This document shows positions 25,151-32,972 of a stretch of DNA of 64,000 nucleotides, one piece after another. The stretch is from the NCBI RefSeq assembly GCF_000389965.1, contig NC_021191.1, positions 5,519,501 through 5,583,500 on the forward strand, written 5' to 3'. The DNA is from Actinoplanes sp. N902-109. GTDB lineage: Bacteria; Actinomycetota; Actinomycetes; Mycobacteriales; Micromonosporaceae. The notes beneath the pieces are model-generated. The model did no database searches. It was not told where the DNA came from and saw only the letters and a list, made by a program, of their open reading frames with translations. Position 1 is the stretch's first letter. Every line of letters starts with the position of its first letter. Position numbers and translations under genes: made by a program.

Positions 25151-26995
25151 ATGCAGATCCAGCCGCGTCAACAGCTCCTCGACATCTGGCGGGCGACCGC
25201 GAGACTGTCCTATCCGGATGGTGAATGGCACTTCGGCGGGCGCGACGGTTCCAACTCGATCAGCGACGCCGAGCAGTTGCTCTGCATCATGGCTCCGGCC
25301 ACCGAGGTGCCGCTGTTCCGGCTCGACAACCCGGATGTGGCCAACCGCGACGTGCTCGACGCGCTGCGGGCGCTCGGCGACGACATCCAGGTCCCGCAAC
25401 GGATGATCCGGGCGCTGACCGGCTATCTCGACCGCTACACCGACGAGGACGGGACGCCGGTGTTCTCCGGTGACTCCTACTTCCAGAGCACCCGGGCCGA
25501 TGACGAGATCGGCCCGGCGCAGCGCCGCCTGGACGTGGTCGACTCGTTCTCGGTGAGCATCACGCTGACGCTTGCGATCGTCGGTTTCGCCCGGGTGTTC
25601 CGTCAGGTCGTCACGCGCACCTCGCTGCTGGCCGAGGTGGACCTGCTGGAGGCGGCGGCCAGCAAGCGGCTGACCGCGGCGATGGTCGGGCTGCTGCGCA
25701 GCTTCGCCGTCAACGTGTTCTCCGCCGACGACGAGTTCGGCCGCGAGCTGATCCGCATGGTCAACCAGGAGCGGCGGCCCTCCCGCCAGGTCGTGGAGGA
25801 CCTGCGCAGCGCGCTGCTGGAGATCAACGCCCGGTTGCGGGACGACGTGCTGATCGGTTCCGGTGCCGCCGAGGCCGGCGAGTTCGACCTGCCCAACCGC
25901 CTGTTCGAGTGCGGGTGGAGCTGGGGCATCGTCAAGGACGCCCCGGAGGTCGAGACGTCCGACGTGGGCGTCCAGCGCGCCGGCGTGGCGCAGAACGCAC
26001 CCTACCTCTACTTCACCACGGTGGCGCTGGACGCCATCCAGGCGTTGTCGTCCGAGCGCACCCGGCTGCTCGGCCTGCTCGACGAGGCGCAGCTCAAGCT
26101 CGCCTCGTCGCTGCAGCTGCGGTTCGAGCTCACCCGGTCCTACTGGGGCAGCATCGCCACGTTCGGCTCGGTGCGCTGGCCGCTGGAGGACCTGCCGTGG
26201 CGCACCACCGACGGCATCGAGGGTGACTACCTGACCCTGCTGGTCAGCGGCATGGTGGTGCAGAACATGACGGCGACCAGGGCGAACAACGCCGATCTGA
26301 CCCGGGTCGCCGCGGTGCTGGAGGAGGTCGCCAACCGCAGCCGGATCACCCGCCGCTCGACCGAGCGCGAGCCGGCCCTCAACGTGCACCACCCCGGCTG
26401 GCAGTTCCCGCTGGAGGGCAGCGAGAACGCCGGTGGCCCGCGGCTGGGCTGGCCGGCGGCGGACATCTCCCCGCTGCTGCTGCGCCGCACCCTGAACCTG
26501 GCCGGTCTGCTCTCGGTGGGTTCGGTGCGCAGCCGCCTGTTCGACCTGTCCGACGAGCTGTGGAAGCATCTGGGGTCCCGGGTGATCGCCGACGGGCTGC
26601 CGGCCGGGCTGTGGGACCAGCCGGCCGGGGCGTTCCCGCAGCTGAACGTGAAGTTCACCGAGGTCTCGTGGTACTTCACCAAGCGCGTGGTGGACTGCCT
26701 GGTCACCGCGGCCCGGGTGATCAACGAACCGCCGCTGGCCAGCGACACGCTCGCCCAGATCGCCTCGGACCTGCTCAACGAGGCCGAGCACCTGTACGAC
26801 CGCGAGCGGCTCAACAACTCGACCTACAGCGGCGCGTCGCTCGGTGAGCAGCTCAACCAGATCGGCGTCGACCTCGACCGGGCGCGCACCGTACGACGGG
26901 AACGCCCGGGGGTTGCCGTGGCTGTGCTCGAGGAGGTGCTGCGCCGGCTGGACCGGCTGTCCGCAGCACGGCGGGCTGCCGCCGGGGCGATGTGA
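25151..26995 (+). CDS. SCO2524-type protein of about 610 aa (copy B)
   Basis: 614 residues, second gene of the rightward operon. It shares long blocks with copy A, including FECGWSWGI, RWPLEDLPWRTTDGIE, RLTAAMVGLLRSFAVNVFS and a C-terminal LDRLSAAR. No catalytic motif, signal peptide or clear membrane segment is visible apart from one moderately hydrophobic stretch (SVSITLTLAIVGFARVF). The family name SCO2524 is recognised; the function is not known. Start ATG 25151 follows AGGTGACG. Sixteen of the 19 bases up to and including the ATG match the start region of copy A, evidence that the two genes duplicated with their translation signals. Confidence 0.85.
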   Translation: MQIQPRQQLLDIWRATARLSYPDGEWHFGGRDGSNSISDAEQLLCIMAPATEVPLFRLDNPDVANRDVLDALRALGDDIQVPQRMIRALTGYLDRYTDEDGTPVFSGDSYFQSTRADDEIGPAQRRLDVVDSFSVSITLTLAIVGFARVFRQVVTRTSLLAEVDLLEAAASKRLTAAMVGLLRSFAVNVFSADDEFGRELIRMVNQERRPSRQVVEDLRSALLEINARLRDDVLIGSGAAEAGEFDLPNRLFECGWSWGIVKDAPEVETSDVGVQRAGVAQNAPYLYFTTVALDAIQALSSERTRLLGLLDEAQLKLASSLQLRFELTRSYWGSIATFGSVRWPLEDLPWRTTDGIEGDYLTLLVSGMVVQNMTATRANNADLTRVAAVLEEVANRSRITRRSTEREPALNVHHPGWQFPLEGSENAGGPRLGWPAADISPLLLRRTLNLAGLLSVGSVRSRLFDLSDELWKHLGSRVIADGLPAGLWDQPAGAFPQLNVKFTEVSWYFTKRVVDCLVTAARVINEPPLASDTLAQIASDLLNEAEHLYDRERLNNSTYSGASLGEQLNQIGVDLDRARTVRRERPGVAVAVLEEVLRRLDRLSAARRAAAGAM

Positions 26996-26996
26996 C

Positions 26997-27914
26997 ATGT
27001 TGCTCTTCGCCACCTCGGACAAGGGCGGCACGGGCCGCTCGGTCACCAGCAGCAACCTGGCCTATCGCGCGGCGCTGACCGGGTCGGACTGCTGCTACCT
27101 CGACTTCGACTTCGGCAGCCCGACCGCCGGGGCGATCTTCGACCTGCCGGATGCCACCGCCGGGGTCTCCTCCGACGGCTTGCACAGCTTCTTCCTGGGC
27201 CGCAGCGACATCCCGCGGCGCATCGACGTGTGGACCGAGTCCGAGCGTGAGGTGCTGCGCGCCCGGCCCGCCGGGGCGGGCCGGCTGACGCTCCTGCCCG
27301 GCGACAAGGGTGGCAGCGAGTTCCAGGCGACCCCGGCCATGGTGGACCGGTGCGTCGATCTGTTCCAGCGCATCGACGAGGAGTTCGAGCTGGCCGTTGT
27401 GGACCTCAGCGCCGGCCGGTCGTACGCCACCGACATCGTGCTGGCCGCGACGGCCCGGGCGGAGCTCGCCACCGTCGCCACCCGCTGGCTGGTCTTCCAC
27501 CGCTGGACCCGGCAGCACATCGTCGCGGCGGCCGGTCTGCTCTCGGGTGAGCAGGGCATCCTCGACGCCGGGCAGCGCCGCGGCCACGACCGCGCGGCGC
27601 TGCAGAAGAAGGTCAGGTTCATCCGCACCGCGGTGCTGGATCCGGCCGCCGGCGGGCAGGCCGGTCTGCGGCCCCAGCAACTGGCCTGGCTGGACCGCTG
27701 TGACCGCCGGCTGCACGAGCTGGCCAGCCGGCACGGCGTCGGCCGCTCGGTGGTGCTGGGCGAGATCCCACTCGACCCGGTCCTGCAGTGGCAGGAGCAG
27801 GTGCTGTCGAACGAGGACGTGCTGCTGCACGGCACCGCCAACCAGGAGACGGTGACCGCGTTCGAGCAGCTGGCCAAGAAGATCTTCGACGACGACGCCT
27901 GGCTGGGCCTGTGA
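26997..27914 (+). CDS. SCO2523-type variant P-loop protein (copy B)
   Basis: 305 residues. It starts MLLFATSDKGGTGRSVTSSN: the MinD-type signature Lys9 is kept, while the nucleotide-binding Lys expected at position 14 is Arg, as in copy A. LDFDFGSPTAGAIFDLPDA and LAVVDLSAGRSYATDIVLAA follow in the places of switch I and Walker B/switch II. RWLVFHRWTRQHIVAAAGLL and GEIPLDPVLQWQEQVL are further blocks shared with copy A. ATG 26997 comes one base after the upstream stop, and its own stop overlaps the next start (GTGA), so 2524-2523-2522 are translationally linked. It is likely a regulatory or positioning ATPase-like protein of the system; activity is unproven. Confidence 0.86.
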   Translation: MLLFATSDKGGTGRSVTSSNLAYRAALTGSDCCYLDFDFGSPTAGAIFDLPDATAGVSSDGLHSFFLGRSDIPRRIDVWTESEREVLRARPAGAGRLTLLPGDKGGSEFQATPAMVDRCVDLFQRIDEEFELAVVDLSAGRSYATDIVLAATARAELATVATRWLVFHRWTRQHIVAAAGLLSGEQGILDAGQRRGHDRAALQKKVRFIRTAVLDPAAGGQAGLRPQQLAWLDRCDRRLHELASRHGVGRSVVLGEIPLDPVLQWQEQVLSNEDVLLHGTANQETVTAFEQLAKKIFDDDAWLGL

Positions 27915-28867
27915 TCTCCGACGACGTGTTCACCGAGGAGAGCGCGGTGCCGCCGGTGCGCTCGGTGGCGCTGTCCCACCTCTCCATAGAGCTGGGCCAC
28001 CTCTACATGGACGACTTCGAGGCCGGGCCGGCGCACCTGCTCGACCAGTTCCGCCGGGTCGCGCCGTGGGCCGCCGTCGCGCGCGAGGCCGCGGCGCCAC
28101 CCGGCAGACGCGGCACCCCGCGGGTGAGCACGTGCTTCCTCATCGACGACTACTTCACCCGGTTCAGCTCGCCGGACAAGGTGATCCGCATGATCGCGGC
28201 GACCGCGGCCGAGGCGGGGCTGCGCGTGGACTACGTGGCCCGGGAGTCGGGCTGCGCGCGCGCCGACGGGGTCGACCTGGCCCGGCTCGTCGAGCACCAT
28301 TTGGTGAGTGAGCCGGCCGAGGGGACTGACGGCTCCCGCCCCCCACCCACGGTGAGCGGCTGGCTCACCAACGGTCAACGTTCCCCCAGCCTGCAACCGG
28401 ACATCGCGATGGCCGAGCGCTCCCCCTGGCGCCCGCCACGGCAGAGTGCGGTGGTCAACCACTCGATCTTCGTCGACATCGAGTTGTGGAGCGAACCTGA
28501 CGGTGATCGGCTCTGGTCCTGCCCTTTCCTCGCCGCGGTGTGGCAGTTGCAGCGCCTTGGGCTGATTCGGCACCTCGGCGTACCAGTGGGAGAGCCCCAG
28601 GCTTTGTCATTGACCGACCTGCCAGACAGATGGGACCTGCTGCCTGCGGTAGTTCAGTTGGAGCCGGATGCCGCGCCGTTCCGGGCTTACCGCACGTTCT
28701 CGGTGCTCGACAGCCGCTTCCTGCAGATCGAGCTCGCGGTGCGCACCATCCTCGGCCAGATGAGTGTGGCGGCGCCGGTCGCACAGCAGGTGGCCGAGCG
28801 GGCCGGACGGGAGAGCATCACCCTCAGCGACGAGGTGGTCGGCCGGATCGGCTACGTGTTCATCTGA
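27911..28867 (+). CDS. SCO2522-type protein
   Basis: 318 residues from a GTG overlapping the P-loop stop. Conserved-looking blocks are SHLSIELGHLYMDDFEAG near the start, STCFLIDDYFTRFSSPDKVI, a Pro-rich PPPTVSGWLTNGQRSPS loop, NHSIFVDIELWSEPDGDRLW and SCPFLAAVWQLQRLGLI. I recognise the SCO2522 family by these features. No catalytic motif is evident, although several acidic clusters (IDDYFTR, FVDIELW) recall metal-dependent alpha/beta enzymes. It is the last rightward gene of copy B and overlaps the convergent membrane-protein gene by 16 bp. Copy A has no counterpart. Confidence 0.82.
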   Translation: MISDDVFTEESAVPPVRSVALSHLSIELGHLYMDDFEAGPAHLLDQFRRVAPWAAVAREAAAPPGRRGTPRVSTCFLIDDYFTRFSSPDKVIRMIAATAAEAGLRVDYVARESGCARADGVDLARLVEHHLVSEPAEGTDGSRPPPTVSGWLTNGQRSPSLQPDIAMAERSPWRPPRQSAVVNHSIFVDIELWSEPDGDRLWSCPFLAAVWQLQRLGLIRHLGVPVGEPQALSLTDLPDRWDLLPAVVQLEPDAAPFRAYRTFSVLDSRFLQIELAVRTILGQMSVAAPVAQQVAERAGRESITLSDEVVGRIGYVFI

Positions 28868-29802
28868 GGTTCGTGCGCGGCGTCCCACAGCTCGCGGAAC
28901 AGTTGCGCGCACTCCTTGACCCGGCGGTCGGTCAGGACGAGCCGGGTCTCGGCGATCTGCGCGAGCTTCGGGTCCGGCGTGGTCGTCGGGGTCGTCTCGT
29001 ACGCCAGGGTGTCGTCGAAGAGGATCAGGTCGCGCACCTGCACCCGCAGCGGCGGCGGCACGTCCGTACGGGCCAGCAGGCGCACCTCGATGTCCATCCG
29101 GCGCTGCTCGGCGCACACCCGCAACAGGTCGGGGTCCTGGTCGTTGCCGTTGACGTCGAGCACGAAGATGCGCCGCACGCGCTTGCCCTCGGCGGCGACG
29201 CGCCGCTGGGCGTCGAGGTAGCGCTGGCCGATCTCGCTCTGCCACAGCGCGTGGTCGACGGCGGCCATGCTGATCGCGTCGATGCCGACGGCGGCGTTGC
29301 GGGTCAGGCCGAGCAGCCATTCCCGGTCCTCGCCGTAGTAGGTGACGGTGCCGTTCTCGGCGATCTGCTTGAGCAGATCCGCAGTCTCCTCGATCTTGGA
29401 CCGGACGAAGTGCGCGACGATCGGCGGGGCGTGCCCGGGGATCTGGGCCGCGTTGCGGGCAAGCCGGCGTACCAGCCCGGTGCCCAGCGGCGAGGCGTCG
29501 ATCGTCCGGTGCAGCTCGGTGGCGTCGCTGATGTCGCCGAACGTCTCCTCGATCAGCTTCTTGAGCTCGGTCATGCCCTGGATCTCCAGTTGTTCGACAG
29601 CGGCCAGCCGGCGCTCGAAGTCGACCTGGAAACGCAGCATCAGCGCGATGGCGCCAATCAGGATGGACAGCGTGATGCTGGTGGCCTGCGGCTGGTTCAG
29701 GGCGTCGGTGACGAGGAAGGTAAGGCCGCCGGTGCCAACTGTGGTCAGCGCTTTGCGTGTCACGCTCGATTGAGCCCCGGACGTGGGAATCGTGCCGGCC
29801 AT
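28852..29802 (-). CDS. Two-TM membrane protein with cytosolic alpha/beta domain (copy B)
   Basis: 316 residues, paralogue of the protein at 18.1-19.0 kb. Hydrophobic helices lie at about 20-38 and 42-58, followed by a helical stretch (about 60-130) and the shared domain: TYYGEDREWLLGLTRNAAVG, SEIGQRYLDAQRRVAAEGKR, RVRRIFVLD, RDLILFDDTLAYE and ETRLVLTDRRVKECAQLFRE. The C-terminal domain may be phospholipase-D-like without the HKD residues (inference). The ATG at 29802 overlaps the SCO2521-type stop (ATGA); a GTG one codon earlier is possible. It is coupled to the SCO2521-type gene here but to no such gene in copy A. It could anchor the soluble partners at the membrane. Confidence 0.82.
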   Translation of the reverse strand: MAGTIPTSGAQSSVTRKALTTVGTGGLTFLVTDALNQPQATSITLSILIGAIALMLRFQVDFERRLAAVEQLEIQGMTELKKLIEETFGDISDATELHRTIDASPLGTGLVRRLARNAAQIPGHAPPIVAHFVRSKIEETADLLKQIAENGTVTYYGEDREWLLGLTRNAAVGIDAISMAAVDHALWQSEIGQRYLDAQRRVAAEGKRVRRIFVLDVNGNDQDPDLLRVCAEQRRMDIEVRLLARTDVPPPLRVQVRDLILFDDTLAYETTPTTTPDPKLAQIAETRLVLTDRRVKECAQLFRELWDAAHEPQMNT

Positions 29803-30725
29803 CACTGGCCGCTCACCGCGGCGGCAGCAGCCACCGCACCGGCCGAGAGCTGGTCACGTATGCGGTGCACCAGAGTCTGCCACTGCCGGGAAAAGCCGGG
29901 CCGTGCCTCCAGCACCGACCATACCTGGGCGGTGAGGTCGTCACCGCGGGAGTCTGGCATCCACAGGTGCAACAGGCAGTCGATCGCCGGGGATAACCGC
30001 AGCAGCACCTCGTCGCGGGGCAGCACCCCGATGGCGGCCTTGCGAACCGTCTCGATCAGCGTTGTGAGCAACCAATCGTGTAGGGCGACATCCTCGCACA
30101 GCGCCGCCAGGCGCCCAGGCTCCAGGACCGGGACCGTCAGCCGGATCACCCGGCGGTCGTCGGCACCGAGTTCGAAGCGAACGCGTACGTCACCGTCGGA
30201 GGTATCGGCGACCCAGCGCAGCCGGGTTCGGCCGCTGCGCAGTCGGGGCGGTCCAGCCGCTTGCACGCCGTCTTGCACACGGTCGAGCGCCCGCGCTGCC
30301 ACGGCACCGGCATCGAGCCCGGACCTAGTATGCCGGGCGAGGTCCACCGCCAGGTCTGGCCATCGGATCCGCCCGGTGACCTCCACGACGCCGGGCTGGG
30401 ACATGTAGTACGACCAGGGCTGTCGGGTGCTGCTGCCAGCCGGTACGACGGCGGCGTAGGCGGATCCCTGGACGACCTGCCCCGCGGTGATGGCGGCGCG
30501 ATGCAGCACTGTGCCGATGCCGCGAACTCGCCGCGCGATCCCGGCCGGGTTGAGCATACAGTCCACACCCACCGGCACGACCGGCGAACTCGCATACCCA
30601 ATCGGCCGCTCGGACCACAGCACCGGCTCGCCTGCAACCAGGTCAACGAGACCACGCGCATCCTCGGACATGACCGGCACGGCGCCGCGAAGCAAGCCGG
30701 TGTGCACCTCACCCATCGTCAGCAT
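29802..30725 (-). CDS. SCO2521-type protein
   Basis: 307 residues, cytoplasmic, function unknown. Features used to recognise the SCO2521 family: MLTMGEVHTGLLRGAVPVM at the start, SERPIGYASSPVVPVGVDC, RGIGTVLHRAAITAGQVVQG, WSYYMSQPGVVEVTGRI, RLAALCEDVALHDWLLTTLI and LLHLWMPDSRGDDL towards the end. GGAGGA precedes the ATG at 30725. It is divergent from the oxidase-like gene of copy B and translationally coupled to the membrane protein gene. No counterpart exists in copy A, which may therefore depend on this protein or be degenerate. Confidence 0.83.
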   Translation of the reverse strand: MLTMGEVHTGLLRGAVPVMSEDARGLVDLVAGEPVLWSERPIGYASSPVVPVGVDCMLNPAGIARRVRGIGTVLHRAAITAGQVVQGSAYAAVVPAGSSTRQPWSYYMSQPGVVEVTGRIRWPDLAVDLARHTRSGLDAGAVAARALDRVQDGVQAAGPPRLRSGRTRLRWVADTSDGDVRVRFELGADDRRVIRLTVPVLEPGRLAALCEDVALHDWLLTTLIETVRKAAIGVLPRDEVLLRLSPAIDCLLHLWMPDSRGDDLTAQVWSVLEARPGFSRQWQTLVHRIRDQLSAGAVAAAAAVSGQ

Positions 30726-30804
30726 CGGTCCTCCGTGTCTGAGAGGCTCCTTGCATTGGATCGCAACCTGCGCGGCCGCACAACGGTGCCGCTAGCCTCG
30801 GATT

Positions 30805-31767
30805 ATGAGGCCCGACATCCTGGTGATCGGCGCCGGCGTGTCCGGCATGACCACCGCGGTACGCCTGGCCGAGGATCCACGCCGGCCCCGGGTGCACGTG
30901 CTGGCCCAGCACCGGCCCGAGCGCAGCACGTCGGCGGCCGCGGGCGCCATCTGGGATCCCATCTACGCCAACCACCCGGACGTTCCCCGCTGGAGTGCCC
31001 GCACGTACGACGTGCTGTGCTCGCTGGAACAAGCCGGACGCCCCGAGGTGCGGCTCGTCGACGGGGTGGAGGCGTCGCGCCACGACATCCCGGCACCCGG
31101 CTGGGCGCGGGCGCTTCCCGGGTTTCGCGAGTGCGTACCCGCCGACCTGCCGCCCGGTTTCCGCAGCGGATGGTGCTACCGCGCGCCCATCGTGGACATG
31201 CCGCCCTATCTGGCCTACCTGGAGCGACGGCTCGCGGCGGCCGGGGCGACGGTCGGGGCGGGCCGGCTGGAGTCGCTGGACGAGGTGCTGGTCCGGGCGC
31301 CGGTGGTGGTCAACTGCAGCGGGATCGGCGCTCGCGAGCTGGTGCCGGACCCCGAGGTGACACCGATCCGCGGGCAACTCGTCGCCGTACGCAACCCGGG
31401 GGTGCACCGCTTCTTCGCCGAGCACACCGACGAGCTCGCGGAGATGACCTATCTGCTGCCGCAGGGCAACGGCGTGCTGCTGCTGGGCGGCAGCGCCGAC
31501 AAGGACATCGGCGACGCGGTGCCGGACCTGGAGGTGGCGCGCGCCATCGTCGAGCGGTGCGCGGGTGTGGTGCCGGCCGTTGCGCATGCGGAGATTCTCG
31601 GGCACCGGGTCGGGATCCGGCCGCAGCGCCCCGAGATCCGGCTGGAGCGGGTCGGGCTGGGCGGCGGGCGGGCGCTGGTGCACAACTACGGGCACAGCGG
31701 CGCGGGGGTGAGCCTGTCGTGGGGGTGCGCCGATGCGGTGGCCGGACTAATTCTCGACAACCTTTAG
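30805..31767 (+). CDS. D-amino-acid-oxidase-like FAD oxidoreductase (copy B)
   Basis: 320 residues, paralogue of the enzyme at 18.9-19.9 kb. FAD motif ILVIGAGVSGMTTAVRLAED; DAAO loop TSAAAGAIWDPIYANHPDVP; the family's carboxylate-binding region GHRVGIRPQRPEIRLERV; closing signature LVHNYGHSGAGVSLSWGCAD. The residues expected for oxidation of a D-amino acid or similar amine are present, but specificity is unknown. A TAGCCT element about seven bases before the ATG suggests a leaderless transcript. Its end overlaps the convergent AlkZ-like gene by 21 bp. Its presence beside both copies of the SCO2523/2524 genes argues that it belongs to the system. Confidence 0.88.
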   Translation: MRPDILVIGAGVSGMTTAVRLAEDPRRPRVHVLAQHRPERSTSAAAGAIWDPIYANHPDVPRWSARTYDVLCSLEQAGRPEVRLVDGVEASRHDIPAPGWARALPGFRECVPADLPPGFRSGWCYRAPIVDMPPYLAYLERRLAAAGATVGAGRLESLDEVLVRAPVVVNCSGIGARELVPDPEVTPIRGQLVAVRNPGVHRFFAEHTDELAEMTYLLPQGNGVLLLGGSADKDIGDAVPDLEVARAIVERCAGVVPAVAHAEILGHRVGIRPQRPEIRLERVGLGGGRALVHNYGHSGAGVSLSWGCADAVAGLILDNL

Positions 31768-32832
31768 CGGCAGCCCGACGAAATGGGCGAACGGCTGCAG
31801 GGCGGCCTCGGCGCGCCCGGGTCGCAGCGGGACCAGCGGGTGGAGCTGGACGCTGACCGCGTTCCTGCCGAGCGTGCGTTTCCAGGTGGCGACCACCCGG
31901 CCGTTCTCGACGATGGTGGACTGGAAGACACCGTTGCCGCCGGGCACCACGGCGGCCAGGTGACCGTCGTCGAGCATCAGCGCGCGGTCGCCGTAGCCCA
32001 GCATGTACTCGTCGAAGCCGGGCAGCGCGGCCCAGTCGTCCAGCGGGGCCGGGTCGGGCTCGAGCAGCTGCGGGTCGGCGATCATCTCGACGCCGTCCAC
32101 GGTGACCGGGAGCAGGGCGTCGCCGGCCAGCGCGATGCCCCGCTTCACGTCGGTGAGCGTGAGGCCGGTCCAGCGGGCCAGATCCTTGCGGGTGGCCGGG
32201 CCGTGGCTGCGGAAATAGCGGTGGGCGATCAGGGCCAGGGCCTCGTCACGGCTGGGCCGGTGCGGCTCGGGGACCCATTCGTCGAGCAGCACGAACGTCT
32301 GTTCCTTGCCGATGTGCGGGGCGATGCAGGTGACGCCCTGCTGACTGGCGTACCAGAGAAGGTGGTAGCCGAGCTGACCGCTCACCTCGACCCCGCCGTC
32401 GGCGAGGGTGGCGAGGCACTCGGCGCGGGTGAGCCGCTTGCCGCCCCGCAGCGCCGCGCCGAGCACCTCGACGGCCTTGTCGGCGGTCTGCTCGCTGAGC
32501 CCGAGGAACTCCCGGCGTCTCGCCGCGCCGGCCAGCGCGCGCACCCCCATGAGTTCGAGCATCCAGTGCGCGTCGGCGCCGGGCACCAGGTGCACGGTGC
32601 CGCGCATCGGCCAGGTGCGAATGGCCTCGCGGCGTTCCAGCGCGGCCTCGACGTCGGCCTGCACCGAGCCGGGCAGCCGCACCCCCAGCGACCACAGCCC
32701 GCTGGCCACGTCCTGCGCCTGCATCGCCCCGAACCACTCGACGATCTCGCTGACGCTGCCGAGCCGCTTCTCGGGCGTGAGCAGCAGGCTGCGCATGCGG
32801 ATGGCCAGGGCTTGCTGCGACGTGAGTTCCAC
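31747..32832 (-). CDS. AlkZ-like winged-helix DNA glycosylase (HTH_42 family)
   Basis: 361 residues built of tandem winged helices, the fold of Streptomyces AlkZ, which unhooks azinomycin interstrand crosslinks. The catalytic QxQ motif is present as MQAQD (Gln38 and Gln40). RTWPMRGTVHLVPGADAHWM and the C-terminal LPGFDEYMLGYGDRALML are the usual family blocks. It may be a broad-substrate repair glycosylase or a self-resistance enzyme; no biosynthetic cluster is adjacent. GTG 32832 lies just after a TAAGCT element, so the message may be leaderless. Two identical palindromic sites lie upstream (32891-32923). Confidence 0.85.
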   Translation of the reverse strand: MELTSQQALAIRMRSLLLTPEKRLGSVSEIVEWFGAMQAQDVASGLWSLGVRLPGSVQADVEAALERREAIRTWPMRGTVHLVPGADAHWMLELMGVRALAGAARRREFLGLSEQTADKAVEVLGAALRGGKRLTRAECLATLADGGVEVSGQLGYHLLWYASQQGVTCIAPHIGKEQTFVLLDEWVPEPHRPSRDEALALIAHRYFRSHGPATRKDLARWTGLTLTDVKRGIALAGDALLPVTVDGVEMIADPQLLEPDPAPLDDWAALPGFDEYMLGYGDRALMLDDGHLAAVVPGGNGVFQSTIVENGRVVATWKRTLGRNAVSVQLHPLVPLRPGRAEAALQPFAHFVGLPLKVVEN

Positions 32833-32890
32833 AGTGGGAGCTTAGGTTGAGGGTGTGACAGCCCACGGGAAGAAACGCGCGCTGCCTTCT

Positions 32891-32923
32891 TTGTTGAACA
32901 ACCCCTGACAGATTGTTGAACAA
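32891..32923. promoter_or_regulatory. Twin palindromic sites upstream of the AlkZ-like gene
   Basis: TTGTTGAACAA occurs at 32891-32901 and 32913-32923. Each has perfect 5-bp arms around one base, and the copies are 22 bp apart, about two helical turns, so dimers would bind on the same DNA face. Confidence 0.45.
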
Positions 32924-32926
32924 AAG

Positions 32927-32955
32927 CAGCGCCCGGCCGCGAGGGCCGGGCGCTG
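32927..32955 (-). terminator. Rho-independent terminator of the isomerase gene
   Basis: Perfect 12-bp GC stem (CAGCGCCCGGCC and complement) with a 5-nt loop, followed on the minus strand by a TTTTG tract; 17 bp after the isomerase stop. Confidence 0.88.
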
Positions 32956-32972
32956 TGGTGCGTACCGCTGGG

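Noticed and set aside
32841..32925. RecA-independent damage promoter (PafBC/RecA-NDp type) upstream of the AlkZ-like gene
   Set aside because: A CTGTCAGGG stretch is present, but the required downstream TA-containing -10 at the right spacing is not.
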